From NCBI GenBank assembly GCA_041918615.1, contig JAYRVH010000056.1, positions 1-64,000 on the forward strand: a stretch of DNA of 64,000 nt, in the 5' to 3' direction. The DNA comes from JAEUJM01 sp041918615. GTDB lineage: Bacteria > Actinomycetota > Acidimicrobiia > Acidimicrobiales > DATDAH01. A program made the position numbers and the translations under genes. Below the pieces are notes generated by a model. It worked only from the letters and a program-made list of their open reading frames with translations. It did no database searches and had not been told where the DNA came from. Positions 1 to 8,390 of the stretch are shown here, piece by piece; position 1 is the first letter of the stretch, and the number at the start of each line of letters is the position of its first letter.

Positions 1-1
1 A

Positions 2-40
2 GCCACCACCGGCAAGGGGGTCAAGCCGCTCGACACCTGA
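2..40 (+). CDS. C-terminal tail of a gene cut by the window edge, probably IS21-family helper ATPase (IstB)
   Basis: Only the last 12 codons and a TGA stop are inside the window. The tail itself is too short to identify. The suggestion of an IstB-like protein rests only on what follows: a block of regularly spaced repeats that looks like the end of an IS21-family element, in which istB is normally the last gene before the right end. Confidence 0.3.
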   Translation, partial: ATTGKGVKPLDT

Positions 41-46
41 ACCCCC

Positions 47-140
47 GGGCAGTTCTGATGGCCATCACCGGGCAGTTCTGTTGGCCACCAGCGGGCAGTT
101 CCACTGTCCGCCCCCGGGCAGAACCTATTGGCCATTGACA
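47..140 (+). mobile_element. Right end of an IS21-like insertion sequence with four 23-bp-spaced repeats
   Basis: Four copies of a GGGCAG...TGGCCA motif start at 47, 70, 93 and 116, exactly 23 bp apart. Copies one and two are nearly identical (GGGCAGTTCTG-TGGCCA); three and four are diverged. The block ends at 140 in ...TTGACA, so the terminal dinucleotide would be CA, as expected for IS21-family ends (5'-TG...CA-3'). Multiple subterminal repeats that bind the transposase are a family trait. Immediately after 140 the sequence reads as the middle of a hydrolase gene, which supports 140 as the junction. The rest of the element lies left of the window. Confidence 0.6.
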
Positions 141-426
141 GCAGCGAGGTTGGTGGACGAGTTCGCTTGGTGGGGCATACCAGTCGCGCATCTCGCCGCC
201 TCGCTGGTCGGGCTCCCTGGCATCGCGTCGTTCACCCCCAGCGAGACCGCGACGATCGTCATGTTCGGTGATCAGGACGAGATGACCGACGCTGGCCGCG
301 CGTTCGCTCGCTCGATGCCGGGCGCCACCACAGTTGAGATCGAGGGCTATGCACACTGGTTCCCGGAACCGGGCCCGTGGACTCGAATCGCCGATGCAAT
401 GTGCGACCTCGCGGAGGTGCAGACCG
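141..426 (+). pseudogene. C-terminal fragment of an alpha/beta hydrolase cut by the insertion sequence
   Basis: Immediately after the putative IS end, one frame encodes a typical alpha/beta-hydrolase C-terminus: a strand and turn with the FGDQDEMTD motif (acid residue region), then an IEGYAHWF motif carrying the catalytic histidine, then a final helix. There is no start codon or N-terminal half in the window. The frame stays open to about 938 but loses all family likeness after roughly 426. The simplest reading is a hydrolase gene interrupted by the IS21-like element. From 427 to 608 I see no gene, only the 36-bp repeat. Confidence 0.55.
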
Positions 427-531
427 GCGGGACGTCAACGCGCAGGGTTTGCAGAGCGTCATCAGGTTCCCGAGCGACCGAACGGGTCACGCTGCGTCTG
501 ACCAGCGGGAACGTTGTAGAAGACACAACGG

Positions 532-567
532 GTGGACTTGATGTCCCTTCTTTCGAACCCCGAACTG
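532..567 (+). repeat. Left copy of an imperfect 36-bp direct repeat
   Basis: The sequence GTGGACTTGATGTCCCTTCT followed by TTCGAACCCC matches 4341-4376 at 31 of 36 positions in the same orientation. The right copy lies just behind the truncated tyrosine recombinase. The two copies bracket a 3.8-kb stretch of broken and mobile genes, so they may be old attachment sites or remnants of the same element. Neither copy lies in a tRNA. Confidence 0.5.
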
Positions 568-608
568 CCGTTGGACGGCTCGGCCTGAGTCTCTCGAGGT
601 CGCCTCGA

Positions 609-788
609 TCAGGCTTGTTGGGTGTCCAAACGCACGACCTCATCGGGTTTCACCTGATCCACGCCGCGGTCGTTGGGGACCGTGGTGATCTCGCCGTGGC
701 GGATGGCCAGAAAGATCCGGTCGCCGGCCACGCCGGTACGTCGTACCGCCTCGGGGATCGAGATCCGCTCGTCGTCCATCAGCACCAA
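609..788 (-). CDS. Small excisionase/MerR-like helix-turn-helix protein (cassette copy 1, second gene)
   Basis: This 59-residue protein contains a single MerR/excisionase-type helix-turn-helix (ISIPEAVRRTG, then a recognition helix before a HGEI turn). The TTG start at 788 is chosen because it lies one base after the TAG stop of the preceding small gene. It also makes the N-terminus exactly as long as that of its homologue at 27095-27283, whose ATG follows TAG at the same one-base distance. An ATG at 779 is the alternative. Aligned with the second copy it shares EA-RR, GEI and a final helix rich in V, R and E. Proteins of this type act as antitoxins, excisionases or small repressors; the function here is unknown. 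Confidence 0.6.
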   Translation of the reverse strand: MVLMDDERISIPEAVRRTGVAGDRIFLAIRHGEITTVPNDRGVDQVKPDEVVRLDTQQA

Positions 789-789
789 G

Positions 790-960
790 CTACTCCTCAC
801 CTCGTTGGTCGAATCGTCTTCGCACCATGGCGAAGGTCTCCTCGACCAAGACCAGCGTCGAAAGGGCATCGAGCTGATCGGCCATCTCGAGCGACTCCGC
901 CAACGCCCACAGGATCTGGGCGACCTCATCCTCGCTGAAGCGGAGTTGTCCTTCGGGCAC
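790..960 (-). CDS. Small acidic helical protein, unknown function (cassette copy 1, first gene)
   Basis: A 56-residue product starts at GTG 960. It is predicted almost entirely helical and acidic, with the pattern EVAQILWALAESLEMA in the middle and a basic RRR near the end. It is immediately followed by the HTH gene in one transcription unit. The protein at 27285-27473 has the same size, the same EVA-LL-AL-E-A pattern and the same partner, so I regard the two as homologues. I recognise no named family. It could be the partner (toxin, antitoxin or cofactor) of the small DNA-binding protein. Confidence 0.55.
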   Translation of the reverse strand: MPEGQLRFSEDEVAQILWALAESLEMADQLDALSTLVLVEETFAMVRRRFDQRGEE

Positions 961-1113
961 AGCTCAACTCTCCCAGGCACGTGTGACATCTCAGAGCGGC
1001 GCCGGACGCGGTCGGTCTTCGAGCGCCTGGCTGAGGATCAGCGAGAGGCGGCGGTCACGGTGGTGAGGAGCCGCCCTGTCCGAACGACGTGGTAGCCCGT
1101 GATGAGGGCGTTG

Positions 1114-1431
1114 CTACTCGGTCCTTGATCCGACGAGGCTGACCGGTTCCCTGCCCGATGCGAGCCCGCTGACCGCGGTCGCGACCAGTGGGAGGCCGAC
1201 GCTGATCGCGGAGAGATGGGCGATGGGGATGTTGCCGAGTTGTCGTTGATGAGCCCGGCGCTGGTTCGGTGTCGTGCGGTCGCCCGGGGCGCGTTGGTCG
1301 AGGCCGCCATCAGGCCGGTGGGCGTTGTGGTGACCGACGTGGTGCACGATGTGGTCGCCGAGAAGCGTGCGCAGTTGGCGTTGATTCCAGATGCGGGCGT
1401 CGCCCGCCAGCCCGGCAACCATCCGCCCTAG
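1114..1431 (-). pseudogene. Remnant of an integrase-core (IS481/IS3-type) transposase
   Basis: In one minus-strand frame the segment reads NQRQLRTLLGDHIVHHVGHH, then N-HRPDGGLDQRAP. This is the standard C-terminal signature of rve-type transposases (a helix, then HYN-RRPH-GL-RAP). No DDE catalytic residues or N-terminal HTH remain, and the upstream part is replaced by the end of the acyltransferase gene. It is a short decayed copy; the family subgroup is uncertain. Confidence 0.5.
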
Positions 1432-3502
1432 GGCCGGGGTTGCGCGTGCTCTTCGATCAGCTGGGCGAATCGAGGGGCCAGGCGCCGCGACGCCCCGACG
1501 GTGATGTGGAGGCCGTCGCGGTAGATCCACCGGCCACCGTCGTTGGTCGCGCACCCGTCGACCAGGCAGAGCTCGGGGTCCAGATCCACTGTCGTCGCGC
1601 CCGGCGCGTCGGCGGCGGCGGCGACCTCGGCGGCGACTACGCCGGCCCGTAGCGCTTCGGTCTCGTCACGGTTGAGCACGCGCCCACAATCGCCACGACT
1701 CAGACGATCAGGGCCGCAGCCCCGCGGGTCCCAGTCCAGGAAGTGCGGCACCGGGTGCACGACCGCCACGGGCACGTCGGCGTCGGTCAGTGCGGCGAGC
1801 ACCGTGCCGAGGCCCTCCTGCCAGAGCCGGGTCTTGTCCTCCGAGGTGGTGGCGTAGAAGCTGCCGTCGGACCGAGCGAACTCGATGCCGGAGTCGCGCA
1901 CATAGATGTCGGAAACCGAGCCGATGACGACCAGGCTGGGCGGGTCGGCGGTAAGCCGTTGGATGACGCCGTCCACGTAGCCGCGGCACTGGGCCGCAGA
2001 CACCCGGAAGGCCGGGTGGTTGTCGATCAGCGTGAGGGTGGCCAAGGGGCAACCGTCATAGGTGGCGACGGTGAGGTCGTAGTCGGCGTCCTGCGCCGAG
2101 TCCATCAGGCCCTCGACGAGGTGACCCGCGTTCGAGTCGCCCACCAAGACGATGCGGCCGCGGGCGTCGGGGACCGTCCAGCTGCACGCTGGATTGGCCA
2201 GTGTCGCGTTGACGTCACCGACATTGCACGCGTGGACGTCCCCGAGGTGGGGGGGCGAACTGCTCGCTGACCCGGACCATCCCGGAATCGGCGACGGCGT
2301 TGCCCAGTGACCACACGAGCCTGGACGCCGTGAGCGGGACGACGATGCAGACCGCAGCGAGGGCGAGGGTCCGCCGGCCCGCCAGGCCCGGGTTGCGCCG
2401 CAGCGGCCACTCCAACCAGCGGTACGAAAGGCACGTCGGGACCAGGGCGGCAGCCGCCACCGCCGGTAGCACCCACCAGGCCTCGGTCGCCCACGTCGCG
2501 CGGGCGAACACGATGGCGGGCCAGTGCCACAGGTACCAGCCATAGGACCGGTCACCCAGCCAGGTGGCAGGCCCGACGGACAGGGTGCGGGACACGAACG
2601 ACGGGGAGGAGGAGGCGCCGGCGACGAGGAGGGCCACCGGTCCCGAGGACCGGGATGGCTGCGGCAGAACCGGGGAACGCGGTGGTCGGTCCGAAGCGGA
2701 CGGCGGCGTACGCCACAGCCAGCAGTCCGGCCAGGCCAATCATGTTCGCCGCCGGCTGACCGAGGGTGCGCCATCGAGGGAGCAGGACGGCGACCAGTGC
2801 GCCTGCCGCGAACTCCCAGGCGCAAGCGGGGGACGCGTAGAACGCCCGCGAGGCGTCGACGCGGGTCCACCACCAGCACAGCAGGAACGAGGCGGCGAGC
2901 CCCGCCAACAGCCACCCGGCTAGGGCCCGCCGCGGCCGCCGGCGGCTCGCCCGCCATGCCAGCCCGAGCATCATCGGGAACACGAAGTAGAACTGCTCCT
3001 CGACCGACAGCGACCAGATATGCAACAGAGCGTTGGCATCGGGGGCCACGTCGAAGTACCCGCTCGACGCGTTGGACAGTTGGATGTTGGCGGCGAACAC
3101 CGAGGCGGCGGCGCCGGTCGCGGCGGTCTGGCGCCGCGGGCCCAGGGGGCTGAGCAGCACCAGCCCCGCCACCACGACCACCACAACGGTCACGCCCAAG
3201 GCTGGCAGCAGCCGCCGTCCCCGTCGCGCATAGAACGTGCGCAGGCGGACGTGCCCGCTGCCGTCGAGCTCGCTCAGCAGCAACGTCGTGATGACGAAGC
3301 CCGAGAGGACGAAGAACACGTCAACGCCGACAAACCCACCGGGCAGGTCGAGGCCGGCGTGAAAGGCCACCACCAACAACACGGCCAGCGCCCGCAGGCC
3401 CTGTACATCGGCCCGCCACTCAGAGCCCTGCCGGTCGGCGCGACCGGTGCCTTGCGTCGGGGCCGGGTCCAGAAGGGCCGGCCCTCGGGAAGACTCCGAC
3501 AT
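1428..3502 (-). pseudogene. Acyltransferase 3-SGNH O-acetyltransferase (OafB-like), two frameshifts
   Basis: This would be a roughly 690-residue membrane O-acetyltransferase that modifies surface polysaccharide. The N-terminal acyltransferase-3 domain has RADVQGLRALAVLLVVAFHA near residue 35, the FFVLSGF motif and WSLSVEEQFY. The C-terminal periplasmic SGNH domain has GDSNAGH and a DGLHIT block with the catalytic Asp/His. The coding frame changes twice: near 2638 (GGACCGGTGGCC) and in a run of seven G on the plus strand at 2249-2255. Each looks like one extra base, and removing it rejoins the domains exactly. The gene is therefore disrupted in this sequence, either truly or through homopolymer errors. 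Translation starts at ATG 3502 or 3511. Confidence 0.7.
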
Positions 3503-3641
3503 TGTCAACATTCTGACACTCGCATGCAGGCCGTCTCAGAACCTCGGCGGGTTGGCTCGGTGTGACGGTGTTGGTTTCGGGGCGCGCTGGTGTGGGTTCT
3601 CGGAGTGGCGGGTTGGGTGGGGCGGGTCTGGCGCGGGTCCG

Positions 3642-4300
3642 TGGCGCGCCGTGGCCGGCTACGAGAAGCGTTCCCGCAAGCGCGAAACCACCAAAGCCCG
3701 AGACCGAGCCGTAATCCGACGATGGCTCCTTCCCCGCCTCGGGTCGACACCCATCGGCGCCATCACCTCTGATGCCGTGCAGGACTTGGTCGATGACATG
3801 GAAACCGTGCTCGCGCCGGCCACCGTTCGTACCAACTACGGCGCGGCCGTCCCGTGCTCCGCGCGATCCTGTCCACCGCCGTGAAGCGAAAGGTCATCGG
3901 CTGGAGTCCGTGCCGACACATCGATCTACCCAAGGTGAGGCCCTCCGAGCCCCGATTCCTCTCGATCGACGAGCTCCACGATCTGGCCGACGCCATGCCC
4001 GTGGAGTACCGAGCCACGGTGTACGTGGCTGCAATCGTCGGGCTGCGTTGGTCCGAACTGGCGGGCCTACGGGTGAGGAGGCTGGACTTCCTCCGCCGCG
4101 CACTGACCGTCGCAGAGACCCTTGCGGAGGTCGAGGGACGGCTCGTGTTCGCTGAGCCAAAGACACAGACCTCGCGCCACACCGTCGGCGTCCCGGCTGA
4201 GGTGATGGACGTTCTCGCCGAGCACCTCGCCCGGCGCGGACGCCCAGGTCCTGATGAGCTCGTGTCTGTCAGCCCTGGCGGTGAACCGCTTCGTGCAGGG
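3642..4300 (+). pseudogene. Broken tyrosine recombinase (phage-type integrase)
   Basis: The N-terminal SAM-like core-binding domain is readable from 3642 to about 3850 (WLLPRLG, AITSDAVQDLVDDM, APATVRTNYG). The catalytic domain continues in another frame from 3854 (ILSTAVKRKVI, then GLRWSELAGLR with the first catalytic Arg, and TSRHTVGVP). A frameshift near 3850 separates them. The gene stops resembling an integrase at about 4300, so the H-x-x-R and tyrosine regions are missing. No start codon suits the N-terminus. The copy cannot be active. The right 36-bp repeat lies 40 bp downstream. Confidence 0.7.
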
Positions 4301-4340
4301 CCTCAACCGCAGAACCCCGCCCTACCAGCGGGAACACCGA

Positions 4341-4376
4341 GTGGACCTGATGTCCCTTCCTTCAAACCCCGGCCTG
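4341..4376 (+). repeat. Right copy of the imperfect 36-bp direct repeat
   Basis: This copy matches 532-567 at 31 of 36 positions and has the same orientation. It sits immediately downstream of the integrase remnant. The stretch 4377-4543 that follows contains no recognisable gene. Confidence 0.5.
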
Positions 4377-4543
4377 GACCGTCGGGAGTCGCCGTGAAGG
4401 TCGAGCTAACGCACAACCGCCAGCCTGGCCGAAGAGCCGGTGCACGCTCAACGCAACAGTCCCACCTCACCTCACCGGTGGATCACCCCAGTCCATCTCG
4501 CCAGGGACAACGCCCCCCGTCGTCACGCCTAGCGAGGAACTCC

Positions 4544-5509
4544 CTATCCGATGCCTGGGCTTCGGGAGCCTCGGAGCGCTTCGTCCAACGACGCGCCCGT
4601 CGTCCGGAGCGCTTCGTCCATCGGCGTTGCCGGGAACCCGAAGCGGGCGCGGAACTTGGAGTCGTCGACGATCCAGTCGTCGGTGAACTGGTAGAGGGTG
4701 TGGAGGTACTCCTTCATGGCCGGTTTCACGAGGCCGAGGAGGCGCAGCGTGGTGCGCCCGGCGGCGAAGGACTTGGGCTTGCGACCGGCCAGGCCGTACA
4801 CGCGGGCGATGATCCGCCTCGTCGTCCACGCATCTGCAACGGGGAGATGCCAGACCTGGCCGGTCACATCGGTGCCCGCGGAGCCGAGGGCGATGAGCGC
4901 CCGGGCCACGTCGGGGGTGTACGAGTAGCTGTGCCGGGTGTCGATGTCGCCCATGACCTGGGCGGTCTTGCCGGTGACGGCGGTGTTGAACACGAGCTCG
5001 CCGAGGGCGCTGTGGCTGCAGCCGGGGCCGAAGTAGTCGCTGCCTCGGCCGATCACCACGTCGACCTCGCCGGCCGAATGGACGGCCAGGAGTTCCGCGG
5101 TCATGGCGACCCGGGTGCGGGCCTTCGCCGAGGTGGCGGCCAGGGGCAGGTCTTCGGTGAGCGGTGCCCCGCCGACAGGGCCGTAGCCGTAGAGGTTCTC
5201 GAGGACCACGAGGCGGGTGGTCGGCCCGCATGCCCTAGCGCCGGCGAGCACACCGCTCTGGAGCGGCGGGAACTGCTCGGGCCACCGGTCGTAGTCGGGG
5301 GCGTCGAGGCAGAAGTAGATGGTGTCGGCTCCGTCGCAGACGCCCACGGTGAACGTCGGGTCGGTGGCGTCGCCCGCCACGTTGGTGGCCCCGTCGAACG
5401 ACACGGCTCCGCTTCGGCTGACGGCGATCACCTCCTCGCCGGCGTCGACCAATTGGGTCACCACCTGGCTTCCCACCTGGCCGACGCCGAACACCACGTG
5501 TCGACTCAT
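4544..5509 (-). CDS. NAD(P)-binding Rossmann-fold epimerase/dehydratase-like protein
   Basis: The 321-residue protein is an atypical extended short-chain dehydrogenase. The N-terminus VVFGVGQVGSQVV is a glycine-rich nucleotide-binding loop, a strand with D(A)TD follows, and VLENLYGYGP sits at the usual position of the catalytic tyrosine region. The C-terminal half varies, as expected for a substrate domain. The ATG at 5509 overlaps the stop of the MMPL gene (ATGA), so it is the last gene of the TetR-controlled operon. The substrate cannot be predicted. A role in detoxifying or modifying the transporter's substrate is possible but unproven. Confidence 0.7.
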   Translation of the reverse strand: MSRHVVFGVGQVGSQVVTQLVDAGEEVIAVSRSGAVSFDGATNVAGDATDPTFTVGVCDGADTIYFCLDAPDYDRWPEQFPPLQSGVLAGARACGPTTRLVVLENLYGYGPVGGAPLTEDLPLAATSAKARTRVAMTAELLAVHSAGEVDVVIGRGSDYFGPGCSHSALGELVFNTAVTGKTAQVMGDIDTRHSYSYTPDVARALIALGSAGTDVTGQVWHLPVADAWTTRRIIARVYGLAGRKPKSFAAGRTTLRLLGLVKPAMKEYLHTLYQFTDDWIVDDSKFRARFGFPATPMDEALRTTGASLDEALRGSRSPGIG

Positions 5510-7707
5510 CGGTCGCCCGCCGCGACCAGTTCGTCGTCGGCGCCGTGGGCGTCGGCCGAAGCGCTGGTGTCGGTCGAGGACGGAGCCTCGGTCACGTCGA
5601 TCACGTGAGCGGACGGCGCCGAGGGTGCCTCGTGGAGCCCGTAGCGGTCGTGGAACTTCCGCAGGGGAGCGGGCGCCCACCAGTTGCGCTCGCCGAGGAG
5701 CTTCATGGTGGCCGGCACGAGCAGGGTGCGGACGAGGGTGGCGTCGACGATGACGGCGATCGCCAGGCCGACACCCAGTTGCTTTATGGCCAGGACCTCG
5801 CCGGCGGCGAATCCGGCGAACACCACCACGATGAGGGCGGCGGCCGAGGTGATGATCCGCCCCGACCGTTGGAGGCCGACGGCGACGGCGAGGTCATTGT
5901 CGCCAGTCTCGTCGTGCACCTCCTTGATCCTGGACAGGAGGAAGACCTCGTAGTCCATGGAGAGGCCGAAGGCGAAGATCAAGATCAGCACTGGCATCCA
6001 GAGGTCGAGCGCCCCGACGGAGGTGAATCCGAGCGGGCCGGACAGGTGCCCCTCCTGGAAGATCCAGACCATGGCCCCGAAGCTGGCGCCGAGGCTGAGG
6101 ATGTTCATGAGCACGGCCTTGATGGGCACGATGATCGAGCCGGTCATGAGGAACAGCAGGACCAGCGTGGCCAGGCAGACCATGAGTGCCGCGTAGGGCA
6201 GTCGTGCGCTGAGCTTGGCCTTCACGTCGAGGAGCTCGGCGGCCGGGCCGCCAACTTCGATGTCGAAGTCGGTGTCGGCCGAGCGGATCTGGTCGACGAG
6301 GGCCGTGGCGGCAGCCCCCTGCGACGTGCCCGCCGCCACCAGGTCCACCACGGTGGTCCCGGCCGGGGTGCCTTCGCGGACCGAGTGACCAACCACGCCG
6401 GTGCTGACGGCCACGTCGCCGAGCCAGGCGGTTAACGCAGGGTCCTCCGCGTCGGCCGCCGCGAGGACGGTGACCGGATCGGCGCCCCGAGCAGGGAACC
6501 GGTCGGCCAGCAGCAGTGCGGTCGCCCGCACCTCAGAGGACCGGGGCAGCGTGCGGGCGTCGCCGTTCTCGAACCGTGCGCTGAGGAACGGGATGGCGAG
6601 CAGTACCAGCACCATTGCCGCGGCGCCACCGACGATCACCGGCCGGGCCTGCACCCAGCGGGTGAGCCGGTAGAAGCGACCCTCGGTCTCAGCGACCGGA
6701 AGCGACGGCTTGATGCGCCCACCGACCGAGGCCAGGGTGGCCGGCAGGAGGGTGACGGCGGCGAACATGGACATCAGCACCACCGAGAGTCCGGCGATGC
6801 CGAACGAGGTGAGCAGCGGCACGCCGAACACGAACAGCCCCGACATGGCGACCGCCACCGTGAGAGCGGAGAACACCACGGTGGTACCCGCCGAGGCAAC
6901 GGTGTTGACGACGGCCTGGTGGAGCTCGAACCCGTGACCGCGTTCCTCGCGGAACCGGTTGACCATGAGGAGGCCATAGTCGATGCCCAGGCCGATGCCC
7001 AGCATGTTGACCACGTTGACCGAGAAGATCGAGACGTCGCCGAAGTAGGTGGCGCCGACCAGCACGGCCAGGGTGGTGAACACGCCACCGATGGCAACCA
7101 GCAGGGGCATGCCGGCGGCGGTCAGACCACCGAGCAGGACCACCATCATGATGATGGCGATGGGCAGGGCGATGGCTTCGCCGCGCAGCAGGTCCGCCTC
7201 GGAAGCCTCGGCGAAGGTCTCGCTGACCAGCACGTCGCCACCGACGAGGATCTCCCCGGCGTCGACCTCATGTGCCAGGTCCTCCACCTTGGTGGCGACG
7301 GCTGCCTGCTCCTCGTCGTCGAGGTCCCCGGACAGCGTCACCACCACGAGGGCGGCTCGACCGTCCGTTGCCTTCAGCTCGTCGATGCCGGTGGACCAGG
7401 GGTCGATCACGCTGATGACCCCATCGAGCTGTGCGATCGGCGCCAGTCCCTCGGTGACCGCGGCCTGGACCTCGGGCGAATCGGTGTCGATGCCGTCGGC
7501 CACGATGGCCAGCTTGCCGCCGGTCTCGGCCATGTCGTCGAGTTCCTGGGCGACCCGCCCGGACTCGGTTGTGGTGCCGGCGCCGAAGTCGGTCGAGAGA
7601 ACCGAGAACGCCGAGCTACCAATGGCGGCGGTCACCAGGAGGAGACCGACCCAGAACACGATGACGGCGCGCCGGCGGCGCACCACGAAGTTCGCGAAGC
7701 GCTTCAT
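5506..7707 (-). CDS. MMPL-family RND transporter
   Basis: The 733-residue inner-membrane protein has the twofold RND layout: one N-terminal transmembrane helix after the basic MKRFANFVVRRRR start, a periplasmic loop, a block of five helices with GIGLGIDYGLLM (the proton-relay segment), and the same arrangement repeated with FGLSMDYEVFLL. The MMPL family exports lipids and hydrophobic drugs. ATG 7707 overlaps the preceding stop (TGATG). It is the middle gene of a three-gene operon divergent from a TetR repressor with palindromic operators between them. Induction by a TetR ligand, perhaps the exported compound, is likely. Confidence 0.85.
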   Translation of the reverse strand: MKRFANFVVRRRRAVIVFWVGLLLVTAAIGSSAFSVLSTDFGAGTTTESGRVAQELDDMAETGGKLAIVADGIDTDSPEVQAAVTEGLAPIAQLDGVISVIDPWSTGIDELKATDGRAALVVVTLSGDLDDEEQAAVATKVEDLAHEVDAGEILVGGDVLVSETFAEASEADLLRGEAIALPIAIIMMVVLLGGLTAAGMPLLVAIGGVFTTLAVLVGATYFGDVSIFSVNVVNMLGIGLGIDYGLLMVNRFREERGHGFELHQAVVNTVASAGTTVVFSALTVAVAMSGLFVFGVPLLTSFGIAGLSVVLMSMFAAVTLLPATLASVGGRIKPSLPVAETEGRFYRLTRWVQARPVIVGGAAAMVLVLLAIPFLSARFENGDARTLPRSSEVRATALLLADRFPARGADPVTVLAAADAEDPALTAWLGDVAVSTGVVGHSVREGTPAGTTVVDLVAAGTSQGAAATALVDQIRSADTDFDIEVGGPAAELLDVKAKLSARLPYAALMVCLATLVLLFLMTGSIIVPIKAVLMNILSLGASFGAMVWIFQEGHLSGPLGFTSVGALDLWMPVLILIFAFGLSMDYEVFLLSRIKEVHDETGDNDLAVAVGLQRSGRIITSAAALIVVVFAGFAAGEVLAIKQLGVGLAIAVIVDATLVRTLLVPATMKLLGERNWWAPAPLRKFHDRYGLHEAPSAPSAHVIDVTEAPSSTDTSASADAHGADDELVAAGDR

Positions 7708-8300
7708 CACGCAGCCATCCGATCGCTCGTGGCGGGCACGGAGGCGGCGGCCGAGGTGGCCGCGACGCTGCGCTCCCGCAGGGCGTACAGGACACCGGCG
7801 ACGAGGCTCACGGCCAGCGCACCGGACGCGCCGAACACGGCGTGCTGCCGTTCGGCGTCGACGATCACCTGCGAGGTGATCGCCCATCCGCCGACCCACA
7901 GGACCGGCGTGGCGAGGGCCCAGAGAACCCGGTCGCGGAGGCCCATCGGCACGGACATCGCCTGGGCGAGGCCGACGACGGCGCCGCTGACGGCACCCAT
8001 GGCGATGAGGCTGGCGGTGTCGGTGTCGAAGCCGACGCTGGAGACACCAGCGGTGAGGCCAACCGCCAGGCCGACGGCGGTGCCGCCGATCCAGCGGGCC
8101 CGGTCTCCCGAGTCGATGCCGGCGATGCCGACCTGGACGGCGCCGAGCACCGCACCGCCGGCGAGCCCGCCGATAGCTGCGGCGGACGCCGAGTCGATGT
8201 TGCCGGCGACCACCCGGGCGGTCACCCCGGCGAGGGGGAACCCGATGAAGGTTCCCACCCACCTTCCGTACCCCTTCCAATCGAATCCTTGCTGCTTCAT
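7707..8300 (-). CDS. Small multi-spanning membrane protein, first gene of the MMPL operon
   Basis: The 197-residue protein is mostly hydrophobic, with about five or six Gly/Ala-rich transmembrane segments and no recognised catalytic motif. It starts at ATG 8300, directly behind the operator region, and its stop overlaps the MMPL start. No named family is evident. It probably supports the transporter or alters membrane properties together with it, but this is inferred only from the operon. Confidence 0.65.
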   Translation of the reverse strand: MKQQGFDWKGYGRWVGTFIGFPLAGVTARVVAGNIDSASAAAIGGLAGGAVLGAVQVGIAGIDSGDRARWIGGTAVGLAVGLTAGVSSVGFDTDTASLIAMGAVSGAVVGLAQAMSVPMGLRDRVLWALATPVLWVGGWAITSQVIVDAERQHAVFGASGALAVSLVAGVLYALRERSVAATSAAASVPATSDRMAA

Positions 8301-8315
8301 GTGAACATCTCCCCG

Positions 8316-8334
8316 ATGTGTACGTTGTCCACAT
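8316..8334. promoter_or_regulatory. Probable TetR operator 1 (imperfect palindrome)
   Basis: ATGTGTACG-TTGTCCACAT is an inverted repeat with ATGTG-AC arms and lies 16 bp upstream of the first operon gene. Its half-site also occurs in the second palindrome (GTGTAC). Its position between two divergent genes suits repression of the operon and possibly of the regulator itself. Confidence 0.5.
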
Positions 8335-8343
8335 GAAAGATAA

Positions 8344-8358
8344 GTGTACGACGTACAC
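8344..8358. promoter_or_regulatory. Probable TetR operator 2 (perfect 7+1+7 palindrome)
   Basis: GTGTACG-A-CGTACAC is a perfect palindrome around one central base. It lies in the 90-bp divergent promoter region, 33 bp before the tetR start. Together with the palindrome at 8316-8334 it makes a two-site operator of the kind common for divergently transcribed TetR repressors. Confidence 0.6.
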
Positions 8359-8390
8359 ATGTCAAGCACTTCTCGCGCTACCGTGTCGCC

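Noticed and set aside
532..567. tRNA fragment, because TTCGAACCCC resembles a T-loop
   Set aside because: No stems form around it and the second copy has TTCAAACCCC; no cloverleaf can be drawn.
81..938. Long plus-strand frame of 285 codons
   Set aside because: Only 141-426 resembles a protein (hydrolase end); the rest is antisense to the small cassette genes and has no family likeness.
4390..5608. Extension of the integrase frame through 5608
   Set aside because: It runs antisense through the epimerase gene and loses integrase character at about 4300.
6919..8304. Long plus-strand frames opposite the MMPL gene
   Set aside because: They are high-GC antisense shadows; the minus-strand gene has clear RND motifs.
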